IMG/VR virus record: IMGVR_UViG_3300046000_003349
Location: 1-36,694 of that record
DNA from: a virus
Reading direction: 5' to 3' (one strand)
DNA length: 36,694 nt
The position numbers and the translations under genes were made by a program. Each line of letters begins with the position of its first letter. Positions within the stretch are counted from its first letter, which is position 1. The notes below the pieces were generated by a model. It saw only the letters and a program-made list of their open reading frames with translations, did no database searches and was not told the DNA's origin. This document shows, in pieces, positions 6,996-13,555 of this stretch.

Positions 6996-7789
6996 AGATT
7001 TTGAATCCAGTTGAATTTCTGGTGGATGCCTTCAGAGAGATTGCGGCCAAGGGTTTTGTCCCAATCTGGGACGAGTGGGGTGACTTCACTCCGCACAGAA
7101 TGATCGCCATGCGGCCACCCAAGCTCATGTTCATGGGTGTATTGCTCGATGTTGGAGACGTTATGGATGATCGGGTCCATACCCATATACTCCCACACCT
7201 TGCTCATCGTCGCTTGTGGGTTATTCGTAAGGCTTTCTGCATGGACGAAATGCACCTTGTCTTTGTGGAGGCGAGCTACCTCATGGAGTCGCTGGACTGC
7301 AATTCCAACTGGGGCAGTGTCCATCCAGAATTGGCATCGTCCCTCCACCGTCTGGAGTCTTGCCGTGTCTACCTGCGAGTTCTCAGTCTGGAACCCAGGA
7401 TGAGCTTGGAACTTCTTCTCCATGCTCGAAAGCACACCGCGAATGTCACGAACAGGAACCAAGATCTTGGCATCAGGGAACAATTGGAAAAGCAGTGTTG
7501 CGCTGCCAATCCAAGAACGGCTCTTGTCTACTACAACAGGACGATCAGTGATGGAGTCAAAAGCATTTCTGATTCCAGCTCGCATGAAATCAAGGAAAAT
7601 AGTCTCTCCCGTTTGGGCATTGGGAATGGATCGGAACTCGTCAGTCTTGAAGAATGCTTTGGAGAGATACATGATCTCATGCACACCGCTGGTGGCTGTA
7701 GCGTGGACAAGAGAGTTCTGTGCCAGAAGGTTCTGCAACAGAGTCGAGCAAGATCGAGGTAATCCAGATGTGTAATGGACCTGTTTCAT
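6992..7789 (-). CDS. Sulfotransferase family protein
   Basis: 265 residues. The N-terminal SGLPRSCSTLLQN (8-20) is a 5'-phosphosulfate-binding P-loop, DKSRSW (89-94) fits a conserved inner segment, and VPVRDIRGVLSS (111-122) matches the 3'-phosphate-binding motif. Together these indicate transfer of sulfate from PAPS to a hydroxyl or amino group. The substrate is unknown. It is encoded in the late arm between the LRR protein and the lysis cassette, so it would act late, perhaps on a virion protein or on host surface glycan. Related sulfotransferases are known from aquatic phages. The full length and intact motifs argue for an active enzyme. Confidence 0.8.
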   Translation of the reverse strand: MKQVHYTSGLPRSCSTLLQNLLAQNSLVHATATSGVHEIMYLSKAFFKTDEFRSIPNAQTGETIFLDFMRAGIRNAFDSITDRPVVVDKSRSWIGSATLLFQLFPDAKILVPVRDIRGVLSSMEKKFQAHPGFQTENSQVDTARLQTVEGRCQFWMDTAPVGIAVQRLHEVARLHKDKVHFVHAESLTNNPQATMSKVWEYMGMDPIIHNVSNIEQYTHEHELGWPHGDHSVRSEVTPLVPDWDKTLGRNLSEGIHQKFNWIQNL

Positions 7790-7798
7790 TGTGTTGCT

Positions 7799-8302
7799 CT
7801 ACAGATTCTTCACGACTGTCACTATTTGACCACCAATAACATCAGGACCAGCCGTCCAAGTTGCGTCAGATGCTCGAGCGTTAATAGTGAAAGGGGATGC
7901 CGTTCCACCCAAAATATCTGTTTGATTGATGATTGTTCTTGTAACAAAACAGTTCATCACGCTGAGATCGGAACTTCCTTGGAAAACATAATTGGAAACA
8001 CTTGTTACACTTTCTGGAATAGTAATAGATGTAAGCGCGGTATAACCAAACGAGAGACTTCCGATATTAGTAACCCTATTGCTAATGATTGCAGAAGTCA
8101 TACCATCGCAATAATAAAATGCGTTGCCACCGATTGATGTAACAATATTACCTACCCGAACAGCACTAATCTCAGCATCAAACTGACGAAAGTCGTCAGG
8201 AATAGTCGTCAGATTATATCTTTCATCAGGAGTGCCAGTAATAAAAAGCACAGTCGCAGTGTCAGTAATCCCAGTAAGCATGCTTGAAAGTGAATGGTTC
8301 AT
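7799..8302 (-). CDS. BspA-type leucine-rich-repeat protein, putative receptor-binding or adhesion protein
   Basis: 167 residues. Residues about 50-120 contain about three 23-residue repeats of the LRR_5/BspA type (VTSIGGNAFYYCDGM, VTNIGSLSFGYTALTSITIP, VTSVSNYVFQGSSDL). Family knowledge: BspA-like repeats are bacterial surface adhesins. The N-terminal ~45 residues could anchor it to the particle and the C-terminal ~45 are beta-rich. It follows the adaptor gene (TAATG overlap at 8302), so I infer a tail-tip or capsid-surface binding role. Confidence 0.65.
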   Translation of the reverse strand: MNHSLSSMLTGITDTATVLFITGTPDERYNLTTIPDDFRQFDAEISAVRVGNIVTSIGGNAFYYCDGMTSAIISNRVTNIGSLSFGYTALTSITIPESVTSVSNYVFQGSSDLSVMNCFVTRTIINQTDILGGTASPFTINARASDATWTAGPDVIGGQIVTVVKNL

Positions 8303-8916
8303 TAGTAGCGCATCTGCATGTTGGCGTTGGTAAAGATCCTGTTGGCAACCAACTGCAAGGTGTGTTGCTCATCGATGCGAATCATTTCTTCTTGAAGCAG
8401 TAGGTCTGCCTCTTGATCCGCTAATGCTGACTTCTCTTGTTGTCCTTCAGCGCGAAGGTAATCGGCATACGTTCCATGCGCTATGTATTGGAACCACTCA
8501 GCAGGAACATCTGTGGACTCTCCTGAGCCTTCACCGTAAGTATCACTGAGTTGCGACTTGTAGGTGACAAACGCTGATGTAGGAGCAGTGTTCCCAGCGA
8601 CCAATGTGGCACCATCTCCAGTCACCATGATGTCGTATTCCTGAACGGAAGTCGTCACATATGGGGCTTGCACATGGATACGCAGGTAGGTGTCAATCGA
8701 ACTCAATCCCACTTCAGTATATGGCACAACATCGTTTGTGACTACACGCTCTTCTCCAATCTTGAGGAATCGAGGCCAATAGTTAGTCGCTCGATGCGCT
8801 CGTTTTGCCCTGCGATTGATCAACGCATTGATACGACCAAGCTCCAAGGTGGCAAAGACCACTCCACTCAAAGCCTGGATCAAAGAAAGCAGTTCTGCGT
8901 AGGTTCTGGTCTGCAT
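8302..8916 (-). CDS. Head-tail adaptor or neck-type structural protein
   Basis: 204 residues. An N-terminal helix (TYAELLSLIQALSG), a beta-rich centre, then AEWFQYIAHGTYADYLRAEG and a long C-terminal helix (EADLLLQEEMIRIDEQ). This arrangement occurs in conserved structural proteins encoded near capsid genes of many podoviruses, where T7 gp11-like adaptors sit. I assign it by layout and position only. It overlaps both neighbours (TAATG). Confidence 0.5.
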   Translation of the reverse strand: MQTRTYAELLSLIQALSGVVFATLELGRINALINRRAKRAHRATNYWPRFLKIGEERVVTNDVVPYTEVGLSSIDTYLRIHVQAPYVTTSVQEYDIMVTGDGATLVAGNTAPTSAFVTYKSQLSDTYGEGSGESTDVPAEWFQYIAHGTYADYLRAEGQQEKSALADQEADLLLQEEMIRIDEQHTLQLVANRIFTNANMQMRY

Positions 8917-9194
8917 TAAATATTGCCAGCTTTAAGGTGTGATTGTGATTTGAAAAAGTCACGGACAAAGTTGCGGTCATCCCAGCACTCACTTCCGTAT
9001 TTATTTGCAAGCAGGAGATACTCACGTTGAGGAATAGAACCAACAGGCTTGCCTGCTACGGACTTAACTTCACGCATTCTCCTCGCTTCCGCTGCCGCCT
9101 CAATCTCCCGGCGATTCTCTAGACTCTCAATGAACTTGCGTCCAGAGCATAGCTCACGAACAAGGGCCGAATTGATCTCTTCATCAACGAGCAT
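8916..9194 (-). CDS. Small charged protein after the capsid terminator
   Basis: 92 residues from the ATG at 9194. The open frame extends further upstream but runs through the terminator hairpin at 9207-9233, so the internal start is preferred. The sequence is helical and charged (RKFIESLENRREIEAAAEAR) and ends in an aromatic segment (ECWDDRNFVRDFF). It is the first gene beyond the capsid-decoration terminator. No family is recognised. Confidence 0.5.
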   Translation of the reverse strand: MLVDEEINSALVRELCSGRKFIESLENRREIEAAAEARRMREVKSVAGKPVGSIPQREYLLLANKYGSECWDDRNFVRDFFKSQSHLKAGNI

Positions 9195-9198
9195 AAGG

Positions 9199-9240
9199 AA
9201 AGAAAAGGGGAGGGAGATTTTACCCCCCTCCCCAGTTTTG
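9199..9240 (-). terminator. Rho-independent terminator after the capsid genes (minus strand)
   Basis: On the minus strand a perfect 8-bp stem GGGGAGGG/CCCTCCCC (9233-9226 with 9214-9207) encloses an 11-base loop and is followed by TTTTCTTTCCTT. It lies just after the stop of the decoration-protein gene (9244) and just before the start at 9194. It should cap or attenuate the abundant capsid transcript, lowering expression of the adaptor, LRR, sulfotransferase and lysis genes. Confidence 0.8.
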
Positions 9241-9243
9241 GGT

Positions 9244-9705
9244 TTAGGCTTGGTATTGGGCAAGATCCAGGATCTCGAGACCAATCAGGATTTCACCAGC
9301 CGTGATACTTGCCACAGCAGCATCAGTCACCTTGATGTAGACTGGTGTGGATGCAGAAGCTGCAGCTTTAGGCAGGATACCACCAGCAAAGGTAGTAGTC
9401 GCAGCCGAGGCCAAGACAAACAGGTCACCAGTGTTGAACGTAGGAAGACCAGTGGTCATTGCATCAACGTCAAGAGCATCGATGAATTCATCTGGATCTG
9501 CCAGCGTGGTTCCAACATTGACGACTAGGGACGTAGATCCCACAACCGCAACGGTTTCAATCACAGCGCACAGCGACACAGCGCCACCAGCAGGGATATT
9601 TGCGATTTGACGGGTGCCGCCGTTGCCAATGGCAATCAGGTCGGTAGCCGTAAGTCGGATAACATCCGTGTATGGGGAACGCTCGTTATTAGTTAGTTTG
9701 GACAT
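9244..9705 (-). CDS. Putative capsid decoration or head-fiber protein
   Basis: 153 residues, small-residue and beta-rich (AGGAVSLCAVIETVAVVGST, TTTFAGGILPKAAASAS) with no cytoplasmic enzyme motif. It follows the major capsid gene by 24 bp and precedes the terminator at 9199-9240, so it is probably made in large amount. Position and composition suggest a capsid-stabilising decoration protein; the family is not recognised. Confidence 0.55.
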   Translation of the reverse strand: MSKLTNNERSPYTDVIRLTATDLIAIGNGGTRQIANIPAGGAVSLCAVIETVAVVGSTSLVVNVGTTLADPDEFIDALDVDAMTTGLPTFNTGDLFVLASAATTTFAGGILPKAAASASTPVYIKVTDAAVASITAGEILIGLEILDLAQYQA

Positions 9706-9729
9706 ATTTCTATTTCTGTTTGGTTGGGA

Positions 9730-10728
9730 TTAGGAGTAAGCGATTTTGCCGTGGGCTTGTGGATGCTTAACGCACAGGGTTCCTGCAACGTCAACAAAAC
9801 CACGCTCACCACCACCTTGGTTCTCAAGGCGAGTAGCACCCATTGGGATCAAGGTATTGAAGCCCAGATACTTAGGATTGATGACGTAGCCCACGTTGGT
9901 CGATGCGGTTGGCATACAACTTGGGTTGCCATTCAGGATCTTCACCAAGCCGAAATCGGAGTCATACAGGTTCACCGACAAGGTGATCTGCTTGCTCGTA
10001 GCATCTTGGTTGACATGGTAGGTAGTGCTTCCAGTAGCTGGATTCGCACGAGCAAACCCGCTGATAAGCTGGCGAAGTGCTACGTTAGCAACAAGCGTCA
10101 GGCTGTTCATCTCACCATTCTTGGCGAAGATCGAACCAATCAACGTGTTGAACGAACTCTCACTGATGGTAGAGGTGATGATCGAGCCAGATGGAGTCAA
10201 ATACGCAGTAGGAACCGGATTGGTTGCTTGTGCGGTGGATTGAAGCCATTTGCCAAGGCCGCGCATTCCGTAAGGAGTGCCAGCACCGTTCTCAACGGTC
10301 ATCTCGTTGGCAGATGCAATGGTGGCTTCGATGTCACGCTTGATCTCCCGCATGGACTTGGCTTCCGCCTGGGCCACATTAGCAGGACCAACGCTGGTCA
10401 CAGCTTGTTGAAGATTAGACACGATGTAGTCCCGGCGCATCAGTTGGATGTAGTTTCCAAGGCGAGCGCGGTCTGCGAACTTGTCGGAGAACGAGGTAAC
10501 GTCGGAACCTTCACTGATACCAGTAGTCGCTGGAGCAGACAGGGAGTCAACGGTCCACTCAGAGAAGGTGGCGCTGGCTTTACCTTTGCTGCAAAGCGAG
10601 AGAATTGGAGTCTCTTCTGGAGCCAGAATAGAAAGCTCATTGGAGAGATCCTCACGGTTGGACACTGCGGAACCCGTTCCCGACTTGGCGGCGGGGGCGG
10701 ATGGTTGGTAAGTATTTGAAATAGGCAT
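9730..10728 (-). CDS. Major capsid protein, SU10/DUF5309-like HK97 fold
   Basis: 332 residues. The N-terminal region (NREDLSNELSILAPEETPIL, then a TEWTVDSL-like FSEWTVDSL and EGSDVTSF) and the following helix (YIQLMRRDYIVSNLQQAV) match the DUF5309/SU10 major capsid family. A long helix with MREIKRDIEATIASANE corresponds to the spine region. Placement between scaffold and decoration genes supports the call. No protease is seen nearby and the N-terminus is short, so proteolytic maturation of the shell is not indicated. Confidence 0.85.
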   Translation of the reverse strand: MPISNTYQPSAPAAKSGTGSAVSNREDLSNELSILAPEETPILSLCSKGKASATFSEWTVDSLSAPATTGISEGSDVTSFSDKFADRARLGNYIQLMRRDYIVSNLQQAVTSVGPANVAQAEAKSMREIKRDIEATIASANEMTVENGAGTPYGMRGLGKWLQSTAQATNPVPTAYLTPSGSIITSTISESSFNTLIGSIFAKNGEMNSLTLVANVALRQLISGFARANPATGSTTYHVNQDATSKQITLSVNLYDSDFGLVKILNGNPSCMPTASTNVGYVINPKYLGFNTLIPMGATRLENQGGGERGFVDVAGTLCVKHPQAHGKIAYS

Positions 10729-10746
10729 AGTCTTAGTTGGTTAAAT

Positions 10747-11757
10747 TCACTTGTATTTAGCGATTCTTGCAGCAACCCATTCTTCAGGACTCCCACTCTT
10801 TTCAAAGCGGGTGTATGCGTCGGTAACCTTTGTCTTGGAGGATGTTGAGGACTTTGCAGCACCAGCACCAAATGGGGAAGGAGATGGACTGATTTTCAGT
10901 TTCGTCCCCACCGCCGGTTGCTTCTTGGTTCTCATCCCTCCGTTGATGGAGTTTGACGCATGCGCCATGATGTATTCAATCTGGTAGCCAATTTCAGGAA
11001 CTTGTTTGCGTAGCTTTTCGATAAGCGGGTCAGACATCAGATTTCTGAATTGTTTCCCGACAGTCGTGGATTCATCCTTGATGTCTGGAACTTCTTCTTC
11101 TGCCGCTGCGATGTATTGGCCTTTCAACTCTTGCATCTGGGCGATCTGCTGGAGATGCGCCTGTTGTGCAGGAATGTATTTGGTCAACGCCTCACGAGCG
11201 TTTCGGTTGGCTTTACGAATCTGCTGCTTGGTGAACTCCCGATCTCCAACTAGGATTACGTCTTCCGAACGGTAATCCTCGTATTCCTCCAATAGCTCGT
11301 CTGTTGCATCGAGGGTTTTCTCAAGCTCCTTGTATTTCCCCTTCAGCTCGTCAAATGACTGAACTTCGCGGAATGGATTTTGTTCTTGAGGGACTTCCTT
11401 AATTCCAGGTTGAGACTGAATCTTCTCCTCCAGGGCTTTCTTTTGAGCTGTCAGCTCGCCAATGCGTTGAAGCAATCGGCTCTTACCCTTTTTGGCTAAA
11501 GATTGAATCTGCTCCGTCGTCAACGACAGTAGATCAATTTCGCTTTCCTCTTCCTCTTCTTCTGGATCTTCCTCAGTTTCAGTATCTTCTGGCTGGGAAG
11601 GGTTTTCCTCCTCCTCGCCTTCAGATTCCTGCTCCTCAGGTTGTTCCTCGGATTCGGCTTCTGGATTTTGTCTGGCCGTTCTCTGAGCTACAAGCTCTTC
11701 AAATGACATGTTGGACACTGATTCGATAGCCTCAGCGGTAGCTTCTGGATTGCTCAT
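10747..11757 (-). CDS. Scaffolding protein
   Basis: 336 residues directly upstream of the capsid gene. The N-terminal ~75 residues are extremely acidic (runs of Glu and Asp with Pro and Ser). They are followed by coiled-coil helices (LLQRIGELTAQKKALEEKI; FDELKGKYKELEKTLDATDE) and a basic, Ser-rich C-terminus that would contact the inner shell. This is the usual composition of podovirus scaffolds that guide shell assembly and then leave. A promoter-like TTGACA lies about 65 bp upstream. Confidence 0.8.
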   Translation of the reverse strand: MSNPEATAEAIESVSNMSFEELVAQRTARQNPEAESEEQPEEQESEGEEEENPSQPEDTETEEDPEEEEEESEIDLLSLTTEQIQSLAKKGKSRLLQRIGELTAQKKALEEKIQSQPGIKEVPQEQNPFREVQSFDELKGKYKELEKTLDATDELLEEYEDYRSEDVILVGDREFTKQQIRKANRNAREALTKYIPAQQAHLQQIAQMQELKGQYIAAAEEEVPDIKDESTTVGKQFRNLMSDPLIEKLRKQVPEIGYQIEYIMAHASNSINGGMRTKKQPAVGTKLKISPSPSPFGAGAAKSSTSSKTKVTDAYTRFEKSGSPEEWVAARIAKYK

Positions 11758-11799
11758 ATTGGAAACGCCATTTACGCTCGGCGGTGCGATTCGCCGGAC

Positions 11800-11827
11800 G
11801 CTAATGCAATTTAATTACATTTGTCAA
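11800..11827 (-). promoter_or_regulatory. Candidate promoter for the scaffold-capsid operon
   Basis: On the minus strand a perfect TTGACA (11827-11822) precedes an AT-rich spacer (AATGTAATTAAATTGC). No good -10 hexamer is present; ATTAGC or TTAGCG fall at the right distance but match poorly. A separate start is expected here because the terminator at 13095-13139 blocks leftward transcripts from the portal genes. A short inverted repeat (CTTGA-TCG-TCAAG, 11852-11864) upstream could be an operator. Confidence 0.45.
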
Positions 11828-11884
11828 TAGCCTTGTTGAGTAGCTAGGCATCTTGATCGTCAAGTGACTTTTCAGTTCTAGAAA

Positions 11885-12063
11885 AAATTGCTTGTTTCGT
11901 TGGAGATCCTACATGAATATCCAGCCATCTTGCCACGCAGGTTGTCGGACACGTTGAAACGGTCGGCGGCTAGTCGATCGCCTACCCTGTTTATCTCAGG
12001 GGGATTGGCAAGCTGGGTGACTCCAGTAGAGATACGATTGACCCACGTTACGGGTCATTTTTT
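11885..12063 (+). ncRNA. Candidate small RNA or attenuated leader ending at a + strand terminator
   Basis: The + strand shows GGCG/CGCC around 11964-11981, CCCTG/CAGGG (11985-12000), and an outer TATCTC (11992-11997)/GAGATA (12029-12034) stem enclosing CTGG/CCAG (12013-12016/12023-12026); the CCCTG stem and the TATCTC stem exclude each other. A rho-independent terminator follows at 12039-12063. No + strand protein gene lies upstream, so the terminator must end a non-coding transcript or an early-terminated leader. The 5' end and promoter are not clear; 11885 is an approximate boundary. Confidence 0.45.
12039..12063 (+). terminator. Rho-independent terminator on the + strand
   Basis: TGACCC (12039-12044)/GGGTCA (12052-12057) forms a 6-bp stem with loop ACGTTAC and is followed at once by six T. 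The minus strand has no T run after the hairpin, so it acts on rightward transcripts only. It ends the candidate small RNA upstream or attenuates a longer leader. Confidence 0.75.
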
Positions 12064-12077
12064 GTTGTAGATTTCTC

Positions 12078-12106
12078 TTGCACCGTCCAAAAATCCTGCT
12101 TAGATT
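12078..12106 (+). promoter_or_regulatory. Candidate promoter for the structured RNA and sigma-like gene
   Basis: TTGCAC (12078-12083), 17-base spacer, TAGATT (12101-12106). The hexamers match the sigma-70 consensus 3/6 and 4/6 with ideal spacing. It lies just after the + strand terminator and would start a transcript near 12112, at the beginning of the structured region. Confidence 0.35.
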
Positions 12107-12107
12107 G

Positions 12108-12545
12108 GCGTTGACGAGAGGTTGCACTCAACGTCATCTTGTTTTCCCCCGCTGGTTCTGTCCAGCCACTGAAAGCTCCGATGCGGTATTGCAACCTCCC
12201 GCCTCGGAGTTTTCCTTTTCCAGTGGGAGAGCTTGGAACATACGATGCCGTGCAGTCTGAGAAATGGCGTGAATCCCGGCGAGCTGGAGATCTTCAAGGT
12301 TCTGTGCGTTTAGGTTGTCAACGCACGGGTAATCAGTCGCAGTCGAAAGGCTGGGCAAGCCTTGTGTCACGCGAAGCAATTCGCAGGGAGCCTCTATCGA
12401 GACAGTCCTACTCCCGACACAAGGTCCGGTTCAATCCCGGTCGTGAGAAAGCAAAGGAGTGGCTCCATACAGAGACGTTCTTCGATCACGGTTGATTCCT
12501 TGACAGGACAACCGTGTCCGCTGCAGGAGATCACCACCAGAGACT
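12108..12545 (+). ncRNA. Large structured RNA: candidate phage ornate ncRNA or structured leader
   Basis: Stems read by eye on the + strand: CGTTGA 12109-12114/12128-12133; GCTGG/CCAGC 12151-12166; CTCCGA-GCGG/CCGC-TCGGAG 12176-12209 followed by TTTTCCTTTT; GTGCGTT/AACGCAC 12304-12326; CAGTC-GAAA-GGCTG 12340-12353; a three-way junction closed by CCTTGTGTC 12360-12368/GACACAAGG 12416-12424, holding GCGAA-GCAA-TTCGC 12371-12384 and GGGAG/CTCCC 12386-12390/12411-12415; a T-loop hairpin CCGG-TTCAATC-CCGG 12426-12440; and CACGGTTG/CAACCGTG 12487-12516 with an inner TCCT/AGGA. GAGGTTGCA (12118-12126) can pair with the loop TGCAACCTC (12190-12198), a potential pseudoknot. The U-G pair in the GAAA hairpin and two GNRA loops fix the orientation as +. 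GOLLD and ROOL are known large phage-linked RNAs of this style; I cannot match the sequence to either. It could also be the 5' leader of the gene at 12606. Confidence 0.6.
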
Positions 12546-12605
12546 TGAGCGAATGACGCTGATTATTCTTGAAATGATTGAGAAGAAAGAGAAACTAACC
12601 CCGAA

Positions 12606-13091
12606 ATGACAACACAAATGAACGCTGGCGAAATCAAAAACAAACTCGATGAACTTGAAATAAGCATTAAGGCTCAACAAGATAGGATTTCTGATGGGCG
12701 AGAAGTGATGAAAACACTCGGTTTGCAACTCAATGACTCTAAAGAAGAATTAAGAAGGTTGAAGGTGGATTTAAAAAGAAAAACAGAAGAAGATAAGATT
12801 GAATCTGAATGTGAAATCAATCTTGCCGGAGTCTGGGGTGACTTCCATGAGATGGGATTCAGCAAAAAGGAAATCCATGTTCTCCAGAATTTTGACCTTA
12901 CACATAAAAAAATGGGACTGACCCTGGGCGTTTCCGTTGAAAGAGCGCGTCAAATCAGGCTGAGATGCTTGAGAAGGTGCAAGCATCCCCGCCTCTCCTT
13001 GTTTTTCAAAGTTCAACGTGAAAACCAAAACAAATCAGAAAGCAGGGACAATCAATTTGATTCGCTCCTAGATATTCTTGTCAAAAATTGA
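12606..13091 (+). CDS. Protein with sigma-70 region-4-like DNA-binding domain
   Basis: 161 residues. Residues 1-65 form a charged coiled coil. Residues about 99-128 (LTHKKMGLTLGVSVERARQI then RLRCLRRCKHP) copy the region 4.2 helix-turn-helix of sigma-70 factors, which binds the -35 element. Regions 2 and 3 are absent, so it is not a full sigma factor. I infer a phage regulator that contacts -35 DNA or RNA polymerase, possibly for late transcription. It is the only + strand gene inside the leftward late arm and is preceded by the structured RNA, which may be its leader. A start at codon 5 is also possible. Confidence 0.7.
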   Translation: MTTQMNAGEIKNKLDELEISIKAQQDRISDGREVMKTLGLQLNDSKEELRRLKVDLKRKTEEDKIESECEINLAGVWGDFHEMGFSKKEIHVLQNFDLTHKKMGLTLGVSVERARQIRLRCLRRCKHPRLSLFFKVQRENQNKSESRDNQFDSLLDILVKN

Positions 13092-13094
13092 TCT

Positions 13095-13139
13095 GACAAT
13101 AAATCAAAAAGCCGTAGAGGAATTTACTCCCCTACGGCT
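13095..13139 (-). terminator. Rho-independent terminator (minus strand) after the portal-side genes
   Basis: An 8-bp perfect stem AGCCGTAG/CTACGGCT (13110-13117/13132-13139) is followed on the minus strand by TTTTTGATTTATT. It stops leftward transcription before it reaches the oppositely oriented sigma-like gene and the structured RNA. Read rightward the hairpin lacks a T run, so it is not a good terminator for the 12606-13091 gene, although it could stabilise that mRNA end. Confidence 0.75.
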
Positions 13140-13204
13140 CCCTGAACACACAAACACGCCGAAAACAACACGGCAACGCAATAAGAGCAGAACCCAGAAA
13201 AACG

Positions 13205-13417
13205 TCAACCTTCTTTTTTCAGTAAGGCAAGAAGTTCATCCAGGGTGGATACGCTGCCTACAATCTTCATGACCTCATTGGTTTTCGCACACTGGCGAAG
13301 GTCAGCAAAGAACCTCTCACGCTCGTCCATAATAAACTGAATGATTGCCTTGAACTCATCCCGGTCGGAGAGAGCATCAATGGCCTGCTGGATCGTTGGC
13401 TTGGGTAGTCGCGTCAT
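13205..13417 (-). CDS. Hypothetical small helical protein
   Basis: 70 residues, largely alpha-helical and charged (TIQQAIDALSDRDEFKAII; DERERFFADLRQCAKTNEV). The start overlaps the stop of the preceding basic protein (ATGA). It is the last gene of the terminase-portal transcript before the terminator at 13095-13139. No family is recognised. Confidence 0.55.
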   Translation of the reverse strand: MTRLPKPTIQQAIDALSDRDEFKAIIQFIMDERERFFADLRQCAKTNEVMKIVGSVSTLDELLALLKKEG

Positions 13418-13551
13418 TTGCGTTTAGTTGGTTTCTTAGGCATCTTCATCATGTTGATCTCAATCTCAACATAGCGTTTGCCTTTGCCTTTGCCCTTGCT
13501 TCGATCTTCCATCTTATCGTCGTTACAACTTCCTGATTTCATTTTTTTCAT
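13414..13551 (-). CDS. Very small lysine-rich protein
   Basis: 45 residues, MKKMKSGSCNDDKMEDRSKG..., with a KGKGKGKRYVEIEINMM core and a basic PKKPTKRK tail. It is too short for a conventional gene-length cut-off, but the start lies 4 bp after the preceding stop and the stop overlaps the next start. High positive charge suggests nucleic-acid or capsid-interior binding, like the other basic small proteins of this cluster. An alternative ATG at 13542 would remove three residues. Confidence 0.55.
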   Translation of the reverse strand: MKKMKSGSCNDDKMEDRSKGKGKGKRYVEIEINMMKMPKKPTKRK

Positions 13552-13555
13552 AGAT

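Larger units (their letters stand above)
11758..12605. other. 848-bp gene-free stretch with dense RNA-like secondary structure
   Basis: No credible protein is encoded here; the open frames (for example + strand 12139-12495) are Ser/Arg-rich and do not fit the surroundings. The left edge holds the candidate capsid promoter reading left. From about 11880 the + strand forms successive perfect stems with wobble-supported orientation, described in the two ncRNA entries. The stretch ends at a + strand gene whose product carries a sigma region 4-like domain (12606). Confidence 0.75.

Noticed and set aside
7001-7762. 253-codon frame antisense to the sulfotransferase
   Set aside because: Shadow frame; the opposite strand has clear PAPS-binding motifs.
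9724-10719. 331-codon frame antisense to the major capsid gene
   Set aside because: Mirror frame of a well-supported capsid gene; composition is His/Arg/Ser-rich without domains.
12176-12219. Strong terminator at the CTCCGA-GCGG hairpin
   Set aside because: The stem is strong, but the T tract is broken (TTTTCCTTTT) and its loop pairs with upstream sequence, so I describe it as part of the structured RNA rather than as a terminator.
12340-12445. tRNA or tmRNA in the structured region
   Set aside because: The GGTTCAATCC motif is T-arm-like, but the required 7-bp acceptor stem cannot be formed with upstream sequence, and no tag-peptide frame with resume codon is evident.
12139-12495. 118-codon + strand frame in the structured region
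   Set aside because: Ser/Arg-rich, no family resemblance, and its sequence is fully explained by RNA stems.
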